64,000 nucleotides of DNA from an uncultured Marvinbryantia sp. (GCA_934373455.1 CAKRON010000001.1:1-64000), one strand, 5' to 3'; shown: positions 34,607 through 44,164, numbered from the stretch's first letter. Notes: generated by a model from the sequence alone, not told the origin. Translations and numbers: made by a program.

Positions 34607-36259
34607 TTATTTTTTCTGAACGTATTTCAGACAGTCCAGAGTAACTGCTACCAGAATGATAATTCCGGAGAATACGAACTGCAGGTTTGTATCGATACCA
34701 AGAATTGTCAGGGAGTATGTCAGGGCTGTAAAAATGCAAACACCAACTACTACACCGGAAATCTTACCGATACCACCGGTAAAGGATACTCCACCTACTA
34801 CACAGGCTGCAATGGCATCCATATCCCAGCCCTGTCCATATGCAGCAGATCCTGATCCGACCATACGGATACATTCCAGCCAGGAACCTACTCCATAGAG
34901 AACACCAGCCATCATGAAAGCACCTAATGTTACTTTAAATACTGAAATACCAGAAACAGCTGCTGCTTCAGCATTTCCACCAACCGCATACAGATATTTA
35001 CCAAATGTTGTTTTATTCCAGATAAACCATACGATGATAATTGCTGCTACTGCCCAGAGAATAATTGTTGGGAAGTTATTGATCTTCGGAATAATCATAG
35101 AAGGAATCTCTGATTCAATAGATCCGAAAGATACACCCTTGGTAGAATAAGTAACCAGACCAAAGATGATCAGCATGTTCGCCATAGTACAGATAAACGG
35201 ATGCATCTTGAATTTTGCTGCAAAGAATCCTGCAATTGTTGTGAAACAGGTACAAAGTATAATACAAACAAGTACTGCAAGGATCACTCTTACAGGTACA
35301 GGCATTCCGGTAAAGTCAAATACATGACCGAATACAGAACCGGTATTGATACCTTTATGCATAATAATTGTCGCTGTTGTAGTACCCATACCAACCATAC
35401 GTCCAATAGAAAGGTCTGTACCTGCCAGCAAGATCAGACCAGCAACGCCAAGTGCCAGGAACATACGCGGTGAAGCCTGCTGCAAAATGTTCAATACATT
35501 GTTTGTTGTCAACAATGGTGTATGTTTAATAATTGGTGTGATGATACAAAGTAAAATGAAAATCAGCACGATTACAATATACAGACCATTCTGCAGAAGG
35601 AAAGATCTGCGGTTAAAGTTGTATTTGTAATTTTCCCATTTCTGTGCCTGAGTTTCTGCGAGTGAGAATTTGGACATACGCAGAAGATCCAGCAGATGAT
35701 ACTTATGGTTGAACGCTGCATGCTTACGATCTTTGATATCCTGCAGATCCTTTGCAAGTGTCATCTTTGCATCAAAAAGACGATTTTTATGTACATATTT
35801 CTCATCTTTAATTTCTTTGTGATCTGTCAGCTTTGCTACGTTTTCCTGATGTTCTTTCTGCAGAGCAGCTACTGCCTGTTTATATTTTTCCTGTGCTGCG
35901 ATTTTTTCCTGTGCACAGCTTGCTTTTACCGGCTGCATATACTCTGTATCATAATGAGCCTTAATATAGCTTTCTGCATCAGCAATTAATTTGGATACTG
36001 CATCTTTATTCTTTGCTTCTACAGCTTTTGCTTTTTCAATTTCCGCGCGGCATTCTGAAATACGGTTTTCGCGTTCTCCTGCCGTGAGTGTTTTATCTCT
36101 CTTTGCTACATCAATACTATTCTGATATGCGATGACACGGTCTGTACCATCATGACGCAATTCATCAATCTGTTTCTGTATATTTCCCACATACTGGTCG
36201 ATTGGCTGACGCAGCTGCTCTTCCTGCTCCTGCGTCAGAATCTTATTTTCGTTTGCCAT
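34607..36259 (-). CDS. mglC: Galactose/methyl-galactoside ABC transporter permease with long N-terminal extension
   Basis: This 550-residue protein has a C-terminal permease of the MglC/RbsC family (about residues 222-550; LAGTDLSIGRMVGMG and AVGGNAEAAAVSGI are diagnostic). The first 210 residues are charged, low in hydrophobics and predicted helical or coiled coil, rich in E, K and Q. E. coli MglC is about 336 residues and lacks this part. It is the last gene of mglBAC, 18 bases after mglA. The extension is cytoplasmic by the positive-inside rule and its job is unknown. Confidence 0.92.
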   Translation of the reverse strand: MANENKILTQEQEEQLRQPIDQYVGNIQKQIDELRHDGTDRVIAYQNSIDVAKRDKTLTAGERENRISECRAEIEKAKAVEAKNKDAVSKLIADAESYIKAHYDTEYMQPVKASCAQEKIAAQEKYKQAVAALQKEHQENVAKLTDHKEIKDEKYVHKNRLFDAKMTLAKDLQDIKDRKHAAFNHKYHLLDLLRMSKFSLAETQAQKWENYKYNFNRRSFLLQNGLYIVIVLIFILLCIITPIIKHTPLLTTNNVLNILQQASPRMFLALGVAGLILLAGTDLSIGRMVGMGTTTATIIMHKGINTGSVFGHVFDFTGMPVPVRVILAVLVCIILCTCFTTIAGFFAAKFKMHPFICTMANMLIIFGLVTYSTKGVSFGSIESEIPSMIIPKINNFPTIILWAVAAIIIVWFIWNKTTFGKYLYAVGGNAEAAAVSGISVFKVTLGAFMMAGVLYGVGSWLECIRMVGSGSAAYGQGWDMDAIAACVVGGVSFTGGIGKISGVVVGVCIFTALTYSLTILGIDTNLQFVFSGIIILVAVTLDCLKYVQKK

Positions 36260-36277
36260 AATCTGTCTCTCTCCTTA

Positions 36278-37783
36278 CTATAGGTATTTTGCACTAAGTC
36301 TCAGCAGCTCTTCCTGGTTGGTTTCTTTTGTATTTACAATACCGGAAAGATGTCCGTTGGACATAACTCCGATACGGTTTGTGATACCAAGTATTTCAGG
36401 CATCTCTGAGGAAACTACAATAATTGTTTTTCCCTGTTTTGCCATCTTAATAATCAGATCATAGATCTCATATTTGGCACCAACGTCAATTCCTCGTGTC
36501 GGCTCATCCATCATAAATACCTGAGGTTCTCTTTCCAGCCATTTTCCAAAGATTACCTTCTGCTGGTTTCCACCGGAAAGACTTGAGATCATGTCATCCG
36601 GTCCCATACATTTAGTGTGCATAACCTTAATCTCATTGGATGTTGCTTTTGTCATCTTAGGATCTGACAATGCGATTCCTGATTTATACTGGCTCAGATT
36701 TGCAATGGTAGTATTGAAAGTCAGGTTGCCTTTCAGGAACAGACCGTTTGCCTTACGTTCCTCTGTAATCATCGCAAATCCATGTTCCATAGCCTCTTTC
36801 GCACTGTCAAAGTTCATCAGGTGATTTTTAAAGTATACACGTCCCGCTGCTCTGGTACGTACACCAAAAATGGTTTCCAGAAGTTCTGTTCTTCCTGCAC
36901 CAACTAATCCGTATAATCCGAAAATTTCTCCCTCGCGGACATCAAAACTAACATCCTGAAGATATGGTTCAAACTTGGTAGATAAATGCTGTACAGACAA
37001 AATTACATCCTTCGGTGTATTGTCTAATGGTGGGAAACGATTTTCAAGAGAACGTCCTACCATCGCTGCAATCAGCTCGTTCATGTTTGTCTCTTTTGAA
37101 CTCTTTGTCATAACAAGATTTCCATCTCGAAGTACGGAAATCTCATCACAGATCTCAAAAATCTCATCCATTTTATGGGAGATATAGATCAGTGCGATTC
37201 CCTGAGATTTCAGCATACGCATCATCTCAAAAAGTTTATTAACTTCCTGTACTGTCAGGGAGGAAGTCGGTTCATCTAATACAATCACTTTTGCATTATA
37301 GGAAATTGCCTTGGCAATCTCACACATCTGCCTCTGTGATACTGACATATTACGCATTGGCTGCGTCAGGTTGACGGTCATGCCAAGTTTACGGAACAGT
37401 TCTGAGGCTTCTTTTTTCATTCTTCCTTCATCCACAACGCCAACGGAATTTACCGGATAACGTCCCAGGAACAGGTTATCCATAACATTACGTTCCAGGC
37501 ACTGATTCAGTTCCTGATGCACCATGGCGATTCCATTTTCAAGTGCATCTTTTGGTCCTGAAAAGTTTACCTCTTTTCCATTCAGGAAAATTGTTCCCTC
37601 ATCTTTCTGATAAGTACCGAACAGGCACTTCATCATGGTAGACTTGCCTGCGCCGTTTTCACCCATAAGTCCCATGACAGTCCCTGGTTTCACATCCAGA
37701 TTAATATGATCCAGAACACGGTTTCTTCCGAAAGACTTGCTCATGCCACGTATGGATAAGATCGATTCATTTTTCTCTGCCAT
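36278..37783 (-). CDS. mglA: Galactose/methyl-galactoside ABC transporter ATP-binding protein
   Basis: This 501-residue double ABC protein has Walker A GENGAGKST, the signature MSVSQRQMCEIAK and Walker B VIVLDEPTSSL in the first half. The second half has a degenerate Walker A (GLVGAGRTEL), LSGGNQQKV and FMMDEPTRGIDVG, the standard MglA/RbsA pattern. The ATG at 37783 gives the usual family length and has AGGAG upstream; the longer frame has extra residues unlike the family. Confidence 0.93.
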   Translation of the reverse strand: MAEKNESILSIRGMSKSFGRNRVLDHINLDVKPGTVMGLMGENGAGKSTMMKCLFGTYQKDEGTIFLNGKEVNFSGPKDALENGIAMVHQELNQCLERNVMDNLFLGRYPVNSVGVVDEGRMKKEASELFRKLGMTVNLTQPMRNMSVSQRQMCEIAKAISYNAKVIVLDEPTSSLTVQEVNKLFEMMRMLKSQGIALIYISHKMDEIFEICDEISVLRDGNLVMTKSSKETNMNELIAAMVGRSLENRFPPLDNTPKDVILSVQHLSTKFEPYLQDVSFDVREGEIFGLYGLVGAGRTELLETIFGVRTRAAGRVYFKNHLMNFDSAKEAMEHGFAMITEERKANGLFLKGNLTFNTTIANLSQYKSGIALSDPKMTKATSNEIKVMHTKCMGPDDMISSLSGGNQQKVIFGKWLEREPQVFMMDEPTRGIDVGAKYEIYDLIIKMAKQGKTIIVVSSEMPEILGITNRIGVMSNGHLSGIVNTKETNQEELLRLSAKYL

Positions 37784-37821
37784 TCTTCTCTTACTCCTGT
37801 ATGATTCTTTTATAGCTGACA

Positions 37822-37852
37822 TTGGGGGCAAAGTTTTTTTCCTTGCCCCCAA
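37822..37852 (-). terminator. mglB-mglA intercistronic hairpin
   Basis: TTGGGGGCAA and TTGCCCCCAA form a 10-bp GC-rich stem with no U tract on the minus strand. It probably protects the mglB message 3' end or partly terminates, keeping binding protein in excess. Confidence 0.7.
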
Positions 37853-37904
37853 CAAACATTCTGTATTTTTGCAACTGTTTACTTTTCTGAACAGTTACTC
37901 GTTT

Positions 37905-39143
37905 TTACTGACTAAGCAGAGATGTATAGGATGCTGCATTATCTGTCTTAACCATGTTGATTGCGAATGCATCGTACTGGCTTGGATTTCCAAGACGGTT
38001 TGTGATGTTGGATTCTGTCTGTCCGTCACCACCGATGTATTCTACATCCAGATTCAGCAGATCATCATAGTTCTCAAGCAGTGGCTGGTAAGTAGAGCTC
38101 AGGAAGTTATCAGCTGCATTGTAGATGTTCAGCCATACGCTCTTTCTTGGGCTTGTGCTTTCATCCAGCTGGTTAGATACAGGTGCGTATACAACTGTAG
38201 AATCTGTGAAATCCTGATAGTTATCAGCTGTTACTGCTACGTTTAATGCATAGTAAGAACGCTGTTCTTCATTGTATGTATAAACATCATCTGTCAGTAC
38301 GTTGCCTGCTTCATCAGCAGTTCCGATACCAGTATCAATATCTACTCCATCAAGTGCGTTACGAAGAACACGAAGTGTTAAGTAAGCCTGAACGTCAGCA
38401 TGCTGGCTGATTGTTCCGCCGTATCCGTCTGCGATTGCTGCAACTGCGTCGCTGTTAGCATCGTATCCGAATGTAGGAACCTTATTTTCCTGAGACCATG
38501 CATTGAACATGGACATTCCCATACCATCATTGTTAGATGCAATGATATCAATCTGATCACCAAATGATGAAGACCATGCGTTGATTGCGTTACCTGCTGT
38601 AGCTGCATCCCATGTAGCACCTGCAGAGTTCTTCATTTCCTGGGAAGCCAGTTCACGAACAACATATTCTTTTCCGTTGATTTCCAGCTTGCCATCCTGT
38701 ACTGCGGAAGCAGAACCATCTGTGTTTGTTCCTACTGGATCACTGTTGATATCTCCATCTGCTTCTACTGCTGTACCAAGTGCTTTACGAACACCTCTTG
38801 TACGAGCGATAGAATCGTTATGTCCAATATCACCGATTGCCAGAACATATCCGATTACGCCATCACCGTTGCGGTCGATTTCATCGATATGAGCTTCGAT
38901 ATAATCTTTAATCATAGTTCCCTGAAGTTCAGCACCCTGGTTAGCATCAAATCCTACATAGTAAGTTTTATCATTGAATGTAAGAGCATCCATATCCAGT
39001 TCTCCAGTAGAGCTGTTAGATGGCTGACGGTTGAACCATACCAGTGGTTTGTCACTGTTTGCTACATCCTCAGCAGAAACGCCAACAGAAAGTGCTGCCA
39101 TACTGAGAGCTGCGGTAAGCATTAATACAATTTTCTTTTTCAT
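37905..39143 (-). CDS. mglB: Galactose/glucose-binding protein, circularly permuted MglB
   Basis: This 412-residue secreted protein has a signal peptide of 24 residues ending VSA. It continues directly with PLVWFNRQPS, which corresponds to residue ~86 of mature classical MglB. The calcium loop (residues 90-101), GDIGHNDSIAR (H108, D110, R114), ASNNDGM and FGYDAN follow in normal order. After the usual C-terminal NVAVTADNY segment and a linker of about 20 residues comes KSVWLNIYNAADNF and AFAINMVKTDNAA (residues ~332-412), which is the classical N-terminal lobe segment IGVTIYKYDDNF and ALAINLVDPAAA. The binding residues are thus kept but the order is permuted. It is the first gene of mglBAC. 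Confidence 0.9.
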   Translation of the reverse strand: MKKKIVLMLTAALSMAALSVGVSAEDVANSDKPLVWFNRQPSNSSTGELDMDALTFNDKTYYVGFDANQGAELQGTMIKDYIEAHIDEIDRNGDGVIGYVLAIGDIGHNDSIARTRGVRKALGTAVEADGDINSDPVGTNTDGSASAVQDGKLEINGKEYVVRELASQEMKNSAGATWDAATAGNAINAWSSSFGDQIDIIASNNDGMGMSMFNAWSQENKVPTFGYDANSDAVAAIADGYGGTISQHADVQAYLTLRVLRNALDGVDIDTGIGTADEAGNVLTDDVYTYNEEQRSYYALNVAVTADNYQDFTDSTVVYAPVSNQLDESTSPRKSVWLNIYNAADNFLSSTYQPLLENYDDLLNLDVEYIGGDGQTESNITNRLGNPSQYDAFAINMVKTDNAASYTSLLSQ

Positions 39144-39276
39144 TGAAAATACCCCTTTCTTCGGACTTCTTGTCCACACGACTTATTATGGATTTATCTT
39201 ATCCGATTTCTTTTGTAAAAAAAATAGAATATTTTTTGATGCGCATTGAAATTTTTTAGATATTTTTTCAAAAAAA

Positions 39277-39298
39277 GGAGGAACATTTCTGTTCCTCC
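39277..39298 (-). terminator. Terminator of the MsmK-type ATPase gene
   Basis: GGAGGAACA and TGTTCCTCC form a perfect stem followed by TTTTTTT on the minus strand, just past the stop. Confidence 0.88.
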
Positions 39299-39309
39299 CG
39301 TCATTTTTT

Positions 39310-40422
39310 CTAGTTTGTAATTGTAATTTCTGTTTCTTTGTCGAATACGTGAATCTTTTCTGCATCCAGTGCAAACTTCACTGTATCGCCTGTTCTTGCT
39401 GTAGTAGTAGGACTTACACGAGCTGTCAGTGGGAAGTTCTCTACATCGAAGTACAGGAATACTTCTGCACCCAGAAGTTCGTATACTCTGATTGTAGATT
39501 CTACTACGGTATCTGGTGATGCAGCGATAAATTCCGGAGCATCATGTACATCTTCCGGACGAATACCCATAACAACGGTCTTTCCTGCATAACCACCGTC
39601 GATCAGAGCTTTTGCCTTTGCTTCTGGAAGCTTAATGCTGTACTGACCAACTTTTAATGATACGTTCTTTCCGGAAACTTCTACTACTGCATCCATGAAG
39701 TTCATCTGTGGAGATCCGATGAATCCAGCTACAAACAAGTTGCCTGGCTTATTATACAGATTCTGTGGAGAATCTACCTGCTGAACTACACCGTCTTTCA
39801 TAACAACGATTCTTGTACCAAGTGTCATAGCTTCTGTCTGGTCATGTGTTACATAAATAATAGTAGCACCCAGTCTCTGATGAATCTTGGAGATCTCAAT
39901 ACGCATCTGAACACGAAGCTTTGCATCCAGGTTTGACAGAGGTTCGTCCATCAGGAATACCTTAGGATCACGCACGATTGCACGTCCCATAGCAACTCGC
40001 TGTCTCTGACCACCGGACAGAGCCTTCGGTTTACGATCAAGAAGCTTGTCCAGGTCAAGGATCTTAGCAGCTTCTTTTACCATCTTGTCGATCTGATCTT
40101 TCGGAACTTTTCTCAGCTTCAGACCAAATGCCATGTTATCATATACTGTCATATGAGGATACAGAGCGTAGTTCTGGAATACCATTGCGATATCTCTATC
40201 CTTTGGCTCTACATCGTTCATAACTTTATCGCCAATCTTTAATGTACCTTCTGAAATCTCTTCCAGACCTGCGATCATACGAAGTGTGGTAGATTTACCA
40301 CAACCTGAAGGTCCTACGAAAATGATGAATTCTTTATCTTCAATTTCAAGGTTGAAATCTTTTACAGCTTCAAAACCATTTGGATATCTTTTGTAAATGT
40401 GTGATAAGGACAAACTTGCCAT
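39310..40422 (-). CDS. msmK: MsmK/UgpC-type sugar ABC transporter ATPase
   Basis: This 370-residue ATPase has Walker A GPSGCGKST, Q-loop MVFQNYALYPHM, signature LSGGQRQRVAMGRA, Walker B VFLMDEPLSNLD and a C-terminal TOBE regulatory domain (VMGIRPEDV). Such proteins are shared ATPases energising several CUT1 oligosaccharide importers. It stands alone, which fits a multitask role. The ATG at 40422 has GGGAGGA upstream and gives the standard family length. Confidence 0.92.
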   Translation of the reverse strand: MASLSLSHIYKRYPNGFEAVKDFNLEIEDKEFIIFVGPSGCGKSTTLRMIAGLEEISEGTLKIGDKVMNDVEPKDRDIAMVFQNYALYPHMTVYDNMAFGLKLRKVPKDQIDKMVKEAAKILDLDKLLDRKPKALSGGQRQRVAMGRAIVRDPKVFLMDEPLSNLDAKLRVQMRIEISKIHQRLGATIIYVTHDQTEAMTLGTRIVVMKDGVVQQVDSPQNLYNKPGNLFVAGFIGSPQMNFMDAVVEVSGKNVSLKVGQYSIKLPEAKAKALIDGGYAGKTVVMGIRPEDVHDAPEFIAASPDTVVESTIRVYELLGAEVFLYFDVENFPLTARVSPTTTARTGDTVKFALDAEKIHVFDKETEITITN

Positions 40423-40617
40423 TTTGATTTTCCTCCCATTTGTGCGCCGTTTACGGCTCTTCTTGACATGTCTCAAGTATAACGTTTTTTTCCTCCCTTT
40501 ACCATGCCACTATTGCCCAAACTTTTTGAGATTCTATAGACATTTCTTCCAACGCTTGTCGAAGTCTGTTTTGACTATTAGCAACTTGCTGAAAGAATCG
40601 TATTTTTGCTATGCAAG

Positions 40618-40646
40618 TTGACGAGGCGCAAATATCTGTGTATACT
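40618..40646 (+). promoter_or_regulatory. Promoter of the exonuclease gene
   Basis: TTGACG and TATACT are separated by exactly 17 bases. The -35 box overlaps one arm of the inverted repeat CAACTTGC ... GCAAGTTG, which may be an operator; this last point is weak. Confidence 0.65.
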
Positions 40647-40702
40647 TACACCAGATATGAGGTGACTCACTTCTGATACAGACTAGCAGACAGGAGATAT
40701 TT

Positions 40703-41659
40703 ATGAACTATATCATATTCGATCTGGAATGGAATCAGTGTCCAGATGGAAAAGCAAAAGAAGATCCATCTCTTCCTTTTGAAATTTTGGAAATCGGTGC
40801 TGTAAAACTGAATAGTGAAAAACAGGAAATCGACCGTTTCCACGAACTGATCCAGCCTTCTGTTTATAAAAAGCTGCATCCTATGACACAGTCTATCATT
40901 CATCTCTCCATCGATAAGCTGGCAAAAGCAGATCTTTTTCCTTCTATATGTGAACGATTTTACGAATGGTGTGGACCGGATGCTGTTTACTGTACCTGGG
41001 GATCTTTGGATTTATTGGAGTTGCAGCGCAATATGCGTTATTATCATATGGAAAATTATTTTCCATTTCCGCTGAAATACCTTGATATTCAGAAATTATA
41101 CAGTATCTGCTTTGACGATGGAAAAAGCCGTAAATCTCTGGAAACTGCTGTAGAAGAGCTGCTGCTTCAAAAATCCGGTTCCTTTCATGCTGCACTCGCA
41201 GATGCCATTTATACTTCTGAGATATTAAAACTTATCCCAGATGAACCTTTTCACAGCTTTTACTCTATTGATTATTTTCGCAGTCCTCAAAACCGCCGGG
41301 AAGAAATCTATGTTGTCTTTGATGGCTATTCCAAGTTCGTCTCTAAAGAATTTTCTTCTAAGAAAGAACTGATGAAGGACCGAAAAGTTACTTCCACAAG
41401 ATGTTATCTCTGCGGAAAAAGTGCCAAAAAGAAAATTCGCTGGTTCGCCAGTGGCGGCAAGAATTTCAGCTGCCTGGCATACTGCGAAGAACATGGATAT
41501 CTCAAAGGCAAAATACGATTAAAGAAATGTGAAAATTCGAACAGTTTTTTCTGCGTCAAAACAATAAAGCAAATTGACGTAGACAGGGCAGGAAATCTGC
41601 TGGAACGCAAGTTGATTCTCCAGGAACGCAGAAGACAGAAGAGGCATCATGAATCTTAA
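40703..41659 (+). CDS. DEDDh 3'-5' exonuclease (KapD-like)
   Basis: This 318-residue protein starts with FDLEWN, holding the first acidic pair D7 and E9 of the DnaQ-type exonuclease fold. It has FHELIQPS, a TWGSLDLLELQRN segment and FHAALADAIYTSEI with the late His and Asp. It resembles the KapD/sporulation-inhibitor group of 3'-5' exonucleases. The C-terminal 90 residues have CYLCGK and further cysteines, a likely zinc-binding module. It is monocistronic with its own promoter and terminator. Confidence 0.8.
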   Translation: MNYIIFDLEWNQCPDGKAKEDPSLPFEILEIGAVKLNSEKQEIDRFHELIQPSVYKKLHPMTQSIIHLSIDKLAKADLFPSICERFYEWCGPDAVYCTWGSLDLLELQRNMRYYHMENYFPFPLKYLDIQKLYSICFDDGKSRKSLETAVEELLLQKSGSFHAALADAIYTSEILKLIPDEPFHSFYSIDYFRSPQNRREEIYVVFDGYSKFVSKEFSSKKELMKDRKVTSTRCYLCGKSAKKKIRWFASGGKNFSCLAYCEEHGYLKGKIRLKKCENSNSFFCVKTIKQIDVDRAGNLLERKLILQERRRQKRHHES

Positions 41660-41677
41660 CGTTCATGATGCCCCTTT
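41643..41677 (+). terminator. Terminator of the exonuclease gene
   Basis: GGCATCATGAA and TTCATGATGCC form an 11-bp perfect stem followed by CCTTTTTATT. The stop codon lies within the loop region. Confidence 0.88.
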
Positions 41678-41680
41678 TTA

Positions 41681-42418
41681 TTATTTCATGCTTTTATAAT
41701 TATCAATCAGTTCTTCCACTTCTTCCAACAGGCAATCTACTCTTCCGTAGAATGCATCATTGTTTGTCGGATTATCCAGTTCTGATTTCAAATGCTGGAA
41801 CAACTCAATGATGTTGTCCATTCTCTTCTTTCCATTTCCATCTTTGTACAGAAGATAACGACTTCTCTCATTCTCTTCCGGTGTCATCTTCTTTAATACC
41901 ACTTCTACATTTGGCTTTTCTCCAATATAGCGGTATGTAATCGACGGAGATGCGTGATTTAACAGATTCTGAAGATAATAAATATCATTGGTGTTCTTAT
42001 AGTATCTCCATGCGAATGTCTTTCTCATGGTCTGCGCACCAATAGAATTCAGTCCAAGCTCTTTTCCCACATTTTTAAACACACGGTATGCCTGTTCCCT
42101 GGATAAAGAAGCGCTGGAACTTGCATGTCCCACAATCAGATATGCTTCCGGATCTTTTCCTTCTGTATAATCCATGATAATTTTCTTCAGTTCTTTGTTA
42201 ATCTTAAATGTTCTTTTGATATTCTTAGTTCCGATACATGCTTCGATTTCATCTTTATCGCGAATATCTTTATTTTTAAATTTCAGAATCTCCTGAAGCT
42301 GTAACCCCGTTCCTACACCTATTTCAAACAAAATATAATACTTGTCATCCACTTTCCGCAGTGCCTGTTTAAAACGCTCCAGTGTTTCATCATCTTTAAT
42401 CGGTGATACCCAGTTCAT
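41681..42418 (-). CDS. Tyrosine recombinase-like protein with altered catalytic residues
   Basis: This 245-residue protein has the C-terminal catalytic fold of phage-type integrases and lacks the N-terminal core-binding domain. The usual TGLRxxE motif reads TGLQLQE (Arg I is Gln). The HxxR box reads QTMR with the Arg kept but the His lost. LLNHASPSITYRYIG retains the later His and the Tyr nucleophile region. With Arg I missing, strand cleavage is doubtful. It is a stand-alone chromosomal gene beside a D,D-carboxypeptidase, with no att-like repeats seen. It may be a DNA-binding relic. Confidence 0.75.
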   Translation of the reverse strand: MNWVSPIKDDETLERFKQALRKVDDKYYILFEIGVGTGLQLQEILKFKNKDIRDKDEIEACIGTKNIKRTFKINKELKKIIMDYTEGKDPEAYLIVGHASSSASLSREQAYRVFKNVGKELGLNSIGAQTMRKTFAWRYYKNTNDIYYLQNLLNHASPSITYRYIGEKPNVEVVLKKMTPEENERSRYLLYKDGNGKKRMDNIIELFQHLKSELDNPTNNDAFYGRVDCLLEEVEELIDNYKSMK

Positions 42419-42443
42419 ATTAATTATTCCTCCCTGTTTCTCA

Positions 42444-42475
42444 AAGCAGCATACTATATCCCCCCTGCTGCTTTT
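42444..42475. terminator. Hairpin between the D,D-carboxypeptidase and recombinase-like genes
   Basis: AAAGCAGCA and TGCTGCTTT form a 9-bp perfect stem. The longer T tract is on the plus strand, although the flanking genes are on the minus strand. Confidence 0.4.
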
Positions 42476-42487
42476 CTTTGTTTTTCT

Positions 42488-44164
42488 TTACTCTTTTGTT
42501 TCCCCTGATATAGTATCTTCTTTCTGCATCTGTTGATTCTTTTTCCGCTCTTCCTCCAGCTGAATCTCCAGATCCCGGGCTCTTAGCTCTGCTTCCACCT
42601 GGGCTGCAGATTTCTGTTCAATCTCTGCCTCCAGCTGTCTGCGCAGTGCCATCTCCTGCGTCCGCAATTCGATCATTTTCTTATATTTTTTATTTCTGCT
42701 GACAGATACCAGCAAAAGTGGTATGAAAATAATCAGCAGGACTGCCCCCAAGATAACTGCAAATATCGTGTGTGTCTTTATAAATAAGTCTACTTTATCA
42801 TATCCCCCGGCTATTGCCGTAATTATTTTATTATTTGCAAATGCGCTGTTTTGTAGCATTTTCGTTAAGCCACCTGCTTCCGTCTCAGTTTCTGTTTCGG
42901 ACTCTGTCTCAGTTTCTGCCGCAGCCTGCGTTTCTGGCTCCCATTCACCTGTATAAGTAAAAGATGTACTTCCAAGTGCCTGATCGCCATAATAATAAGT
43001 AAGCTTATCTGCTGCGAAATCCATCTTCTTCGTCAACGAAGAAATATCCACATTATCCGGTATGGTAATCGTCGTCGTCTCATCCATTGTAAATGGTGCT
43101 TTCGAAAAATCTGCTGTCTTTATTTTCTCAAGCTCCTGAGGATCCTCAATACCTGTCACTTCTAAATTAGCTGCTGACTGATCCAGATTATTAACCTGTA
43201 CTTCTTTAAAATTGGCAAATCCATAATCCAGAACTGTCTTGGTATTACCGTATTCAATATCCTGACCATCCGCATGTAATACTACACTGATCAAAAGCAT
43301 ACCGTCCCGCTCAGCGGTGGAAACCAATGTATTCCACGCCTGATCTGTAAAACCAGTCTTGCCTCCGATAAATCCTTCATAAGCTCTGCTGTCATCTGTC
43401 AGCATTGCATGATGGTTCGCAAAATATCGTTTTTCTTTCACCAGATTTGTTTCTGGATAGCTGTATTCCTGTGTATGAATAATCTCTCTGAATTTATCAT
43501 ACTTCATGGCCGCCTGCGTAATCAGCGCCATATCGTAAGCACAGGTATAGTGATTGTCATCGTGCAGTCCATTCGGATTTACAAAATGTGTATTGACGCA
43601 CCCAAGTTCTTCCGCTTTCTTGTTCATCATATCAGCAAAATTCTCCACACTTCCGCCGATATGCTCTGCCACCGCGTTCGATATCTCATTCGCTGATGCA
43701 AGCATGATTCCATACAGACACTGCTCAAGTGTCAGCTTTTCTCCCGCTGTCAGCCCCAGATGAGCACTTCCGAATTCAATACTATATACTGCATTTTCCG
43801 AAAACGTAACGGTATCATCCAGATTACCGTTCTCCAGTGCCAGAAGCACTGTCATAATCTTCGTAATACTTGCCGGATATTCCTGTTTGTCAATGTTCTT
43901 TCCATATAGAACAGCTCCTGTATTTCCATCCAGACAAATTGCTGCGTCACATTCTACCGCTTCCCCTTGCGGCCATCCTGCAATATCATTTGTCTGCACG
44001 GTGGGATCTATCTCTGTGCTCTCGCCCTTTGTGTCCGCATCTTCCTCTTCTTCTGCCTTCACTTTATAATCGTAAGCAGAATTACCTGACAAACCGGTCC
44101 AGAGAGGATTCACACACATTGCTGCCGTCAGCAGTAATGCTGTCCATAATTTCCCCTGTCTCAT
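42488..44164 (-). CDS. D-alanyl-D-alanine carboxypeptidase (DacF-like)
   Basis: This 558-residue class A penicillin-binding protein of the S11 family removes the terminal D-Ala from peptidoglycan stem peptides. It has a signal peptide, the active-site S99-I-T-K102, S157-A-N159 and K269-T-G. A C-terminal membrane helix (about 485-507) anchors it, unlike the usual amphipathic helix, and a charged coiled-coil tail of some 45 residues (RRQLEAEIEQKSAAQVEAEL) follows inside the cell. A low-complexity ETESETETETEA linker precedes the helix. The long tail is unusual for the family. Confidence 0.92.
   Translation of the reverse strand: MRQGKLWTALLLTAAMCVNPLWTGLSGNSAYDYKVKAEEEEDADTKGESTEIDPTVQTNDIAGWPQGEAVECDAAICLDGNTGAVLYGKNIDKQEYPASITKIMTVLLALENGNLDDTVTFSENAVYSIEFGSAHLGLTAGEKLTLEQCLYGIMLASANEISNAVAEHIGGSVENFADMMNKKAEELGCVNTHFVNPNGLHDDNHYTCAYDMALITQAAMKYDKFREIIHTQEYSYPETNLVKEKRYFANHHAMLTDDSRAYEGFIGGKTGFTDQAWNTLVSTAERDGMLLISVVLHADGQDIEYGNTKTVLDYGFANFKEVQVNNLDQSAANLEVTGIEDPQELEKIKTADFSKAPFTMDETTTITIPDNVDISSLTKKMDFAADKLTYYYGDQALGSTSFTYTGEWEPETQAAAETETESETETETEAGGLTKMLQNSAFANNKIITAIAGGYDKVDLFIKTHTIFAVILGAVLLIIFIPLLLVSVSRNKKYKKMIELRTQEMALRRQLEAEIEQKSAAQVEAELRARDLEIQLEEERKKNQQMQKEDTISGETKE

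Noticed and set aside
38378..38620. Frameshift or assembly error as the cause of the unusual MglB order
   Set aside because: The permuted frame is continuous with a signal peptide, intact linker and normal stop, and both halves keep ligand residues, so a true permutation is more likely.
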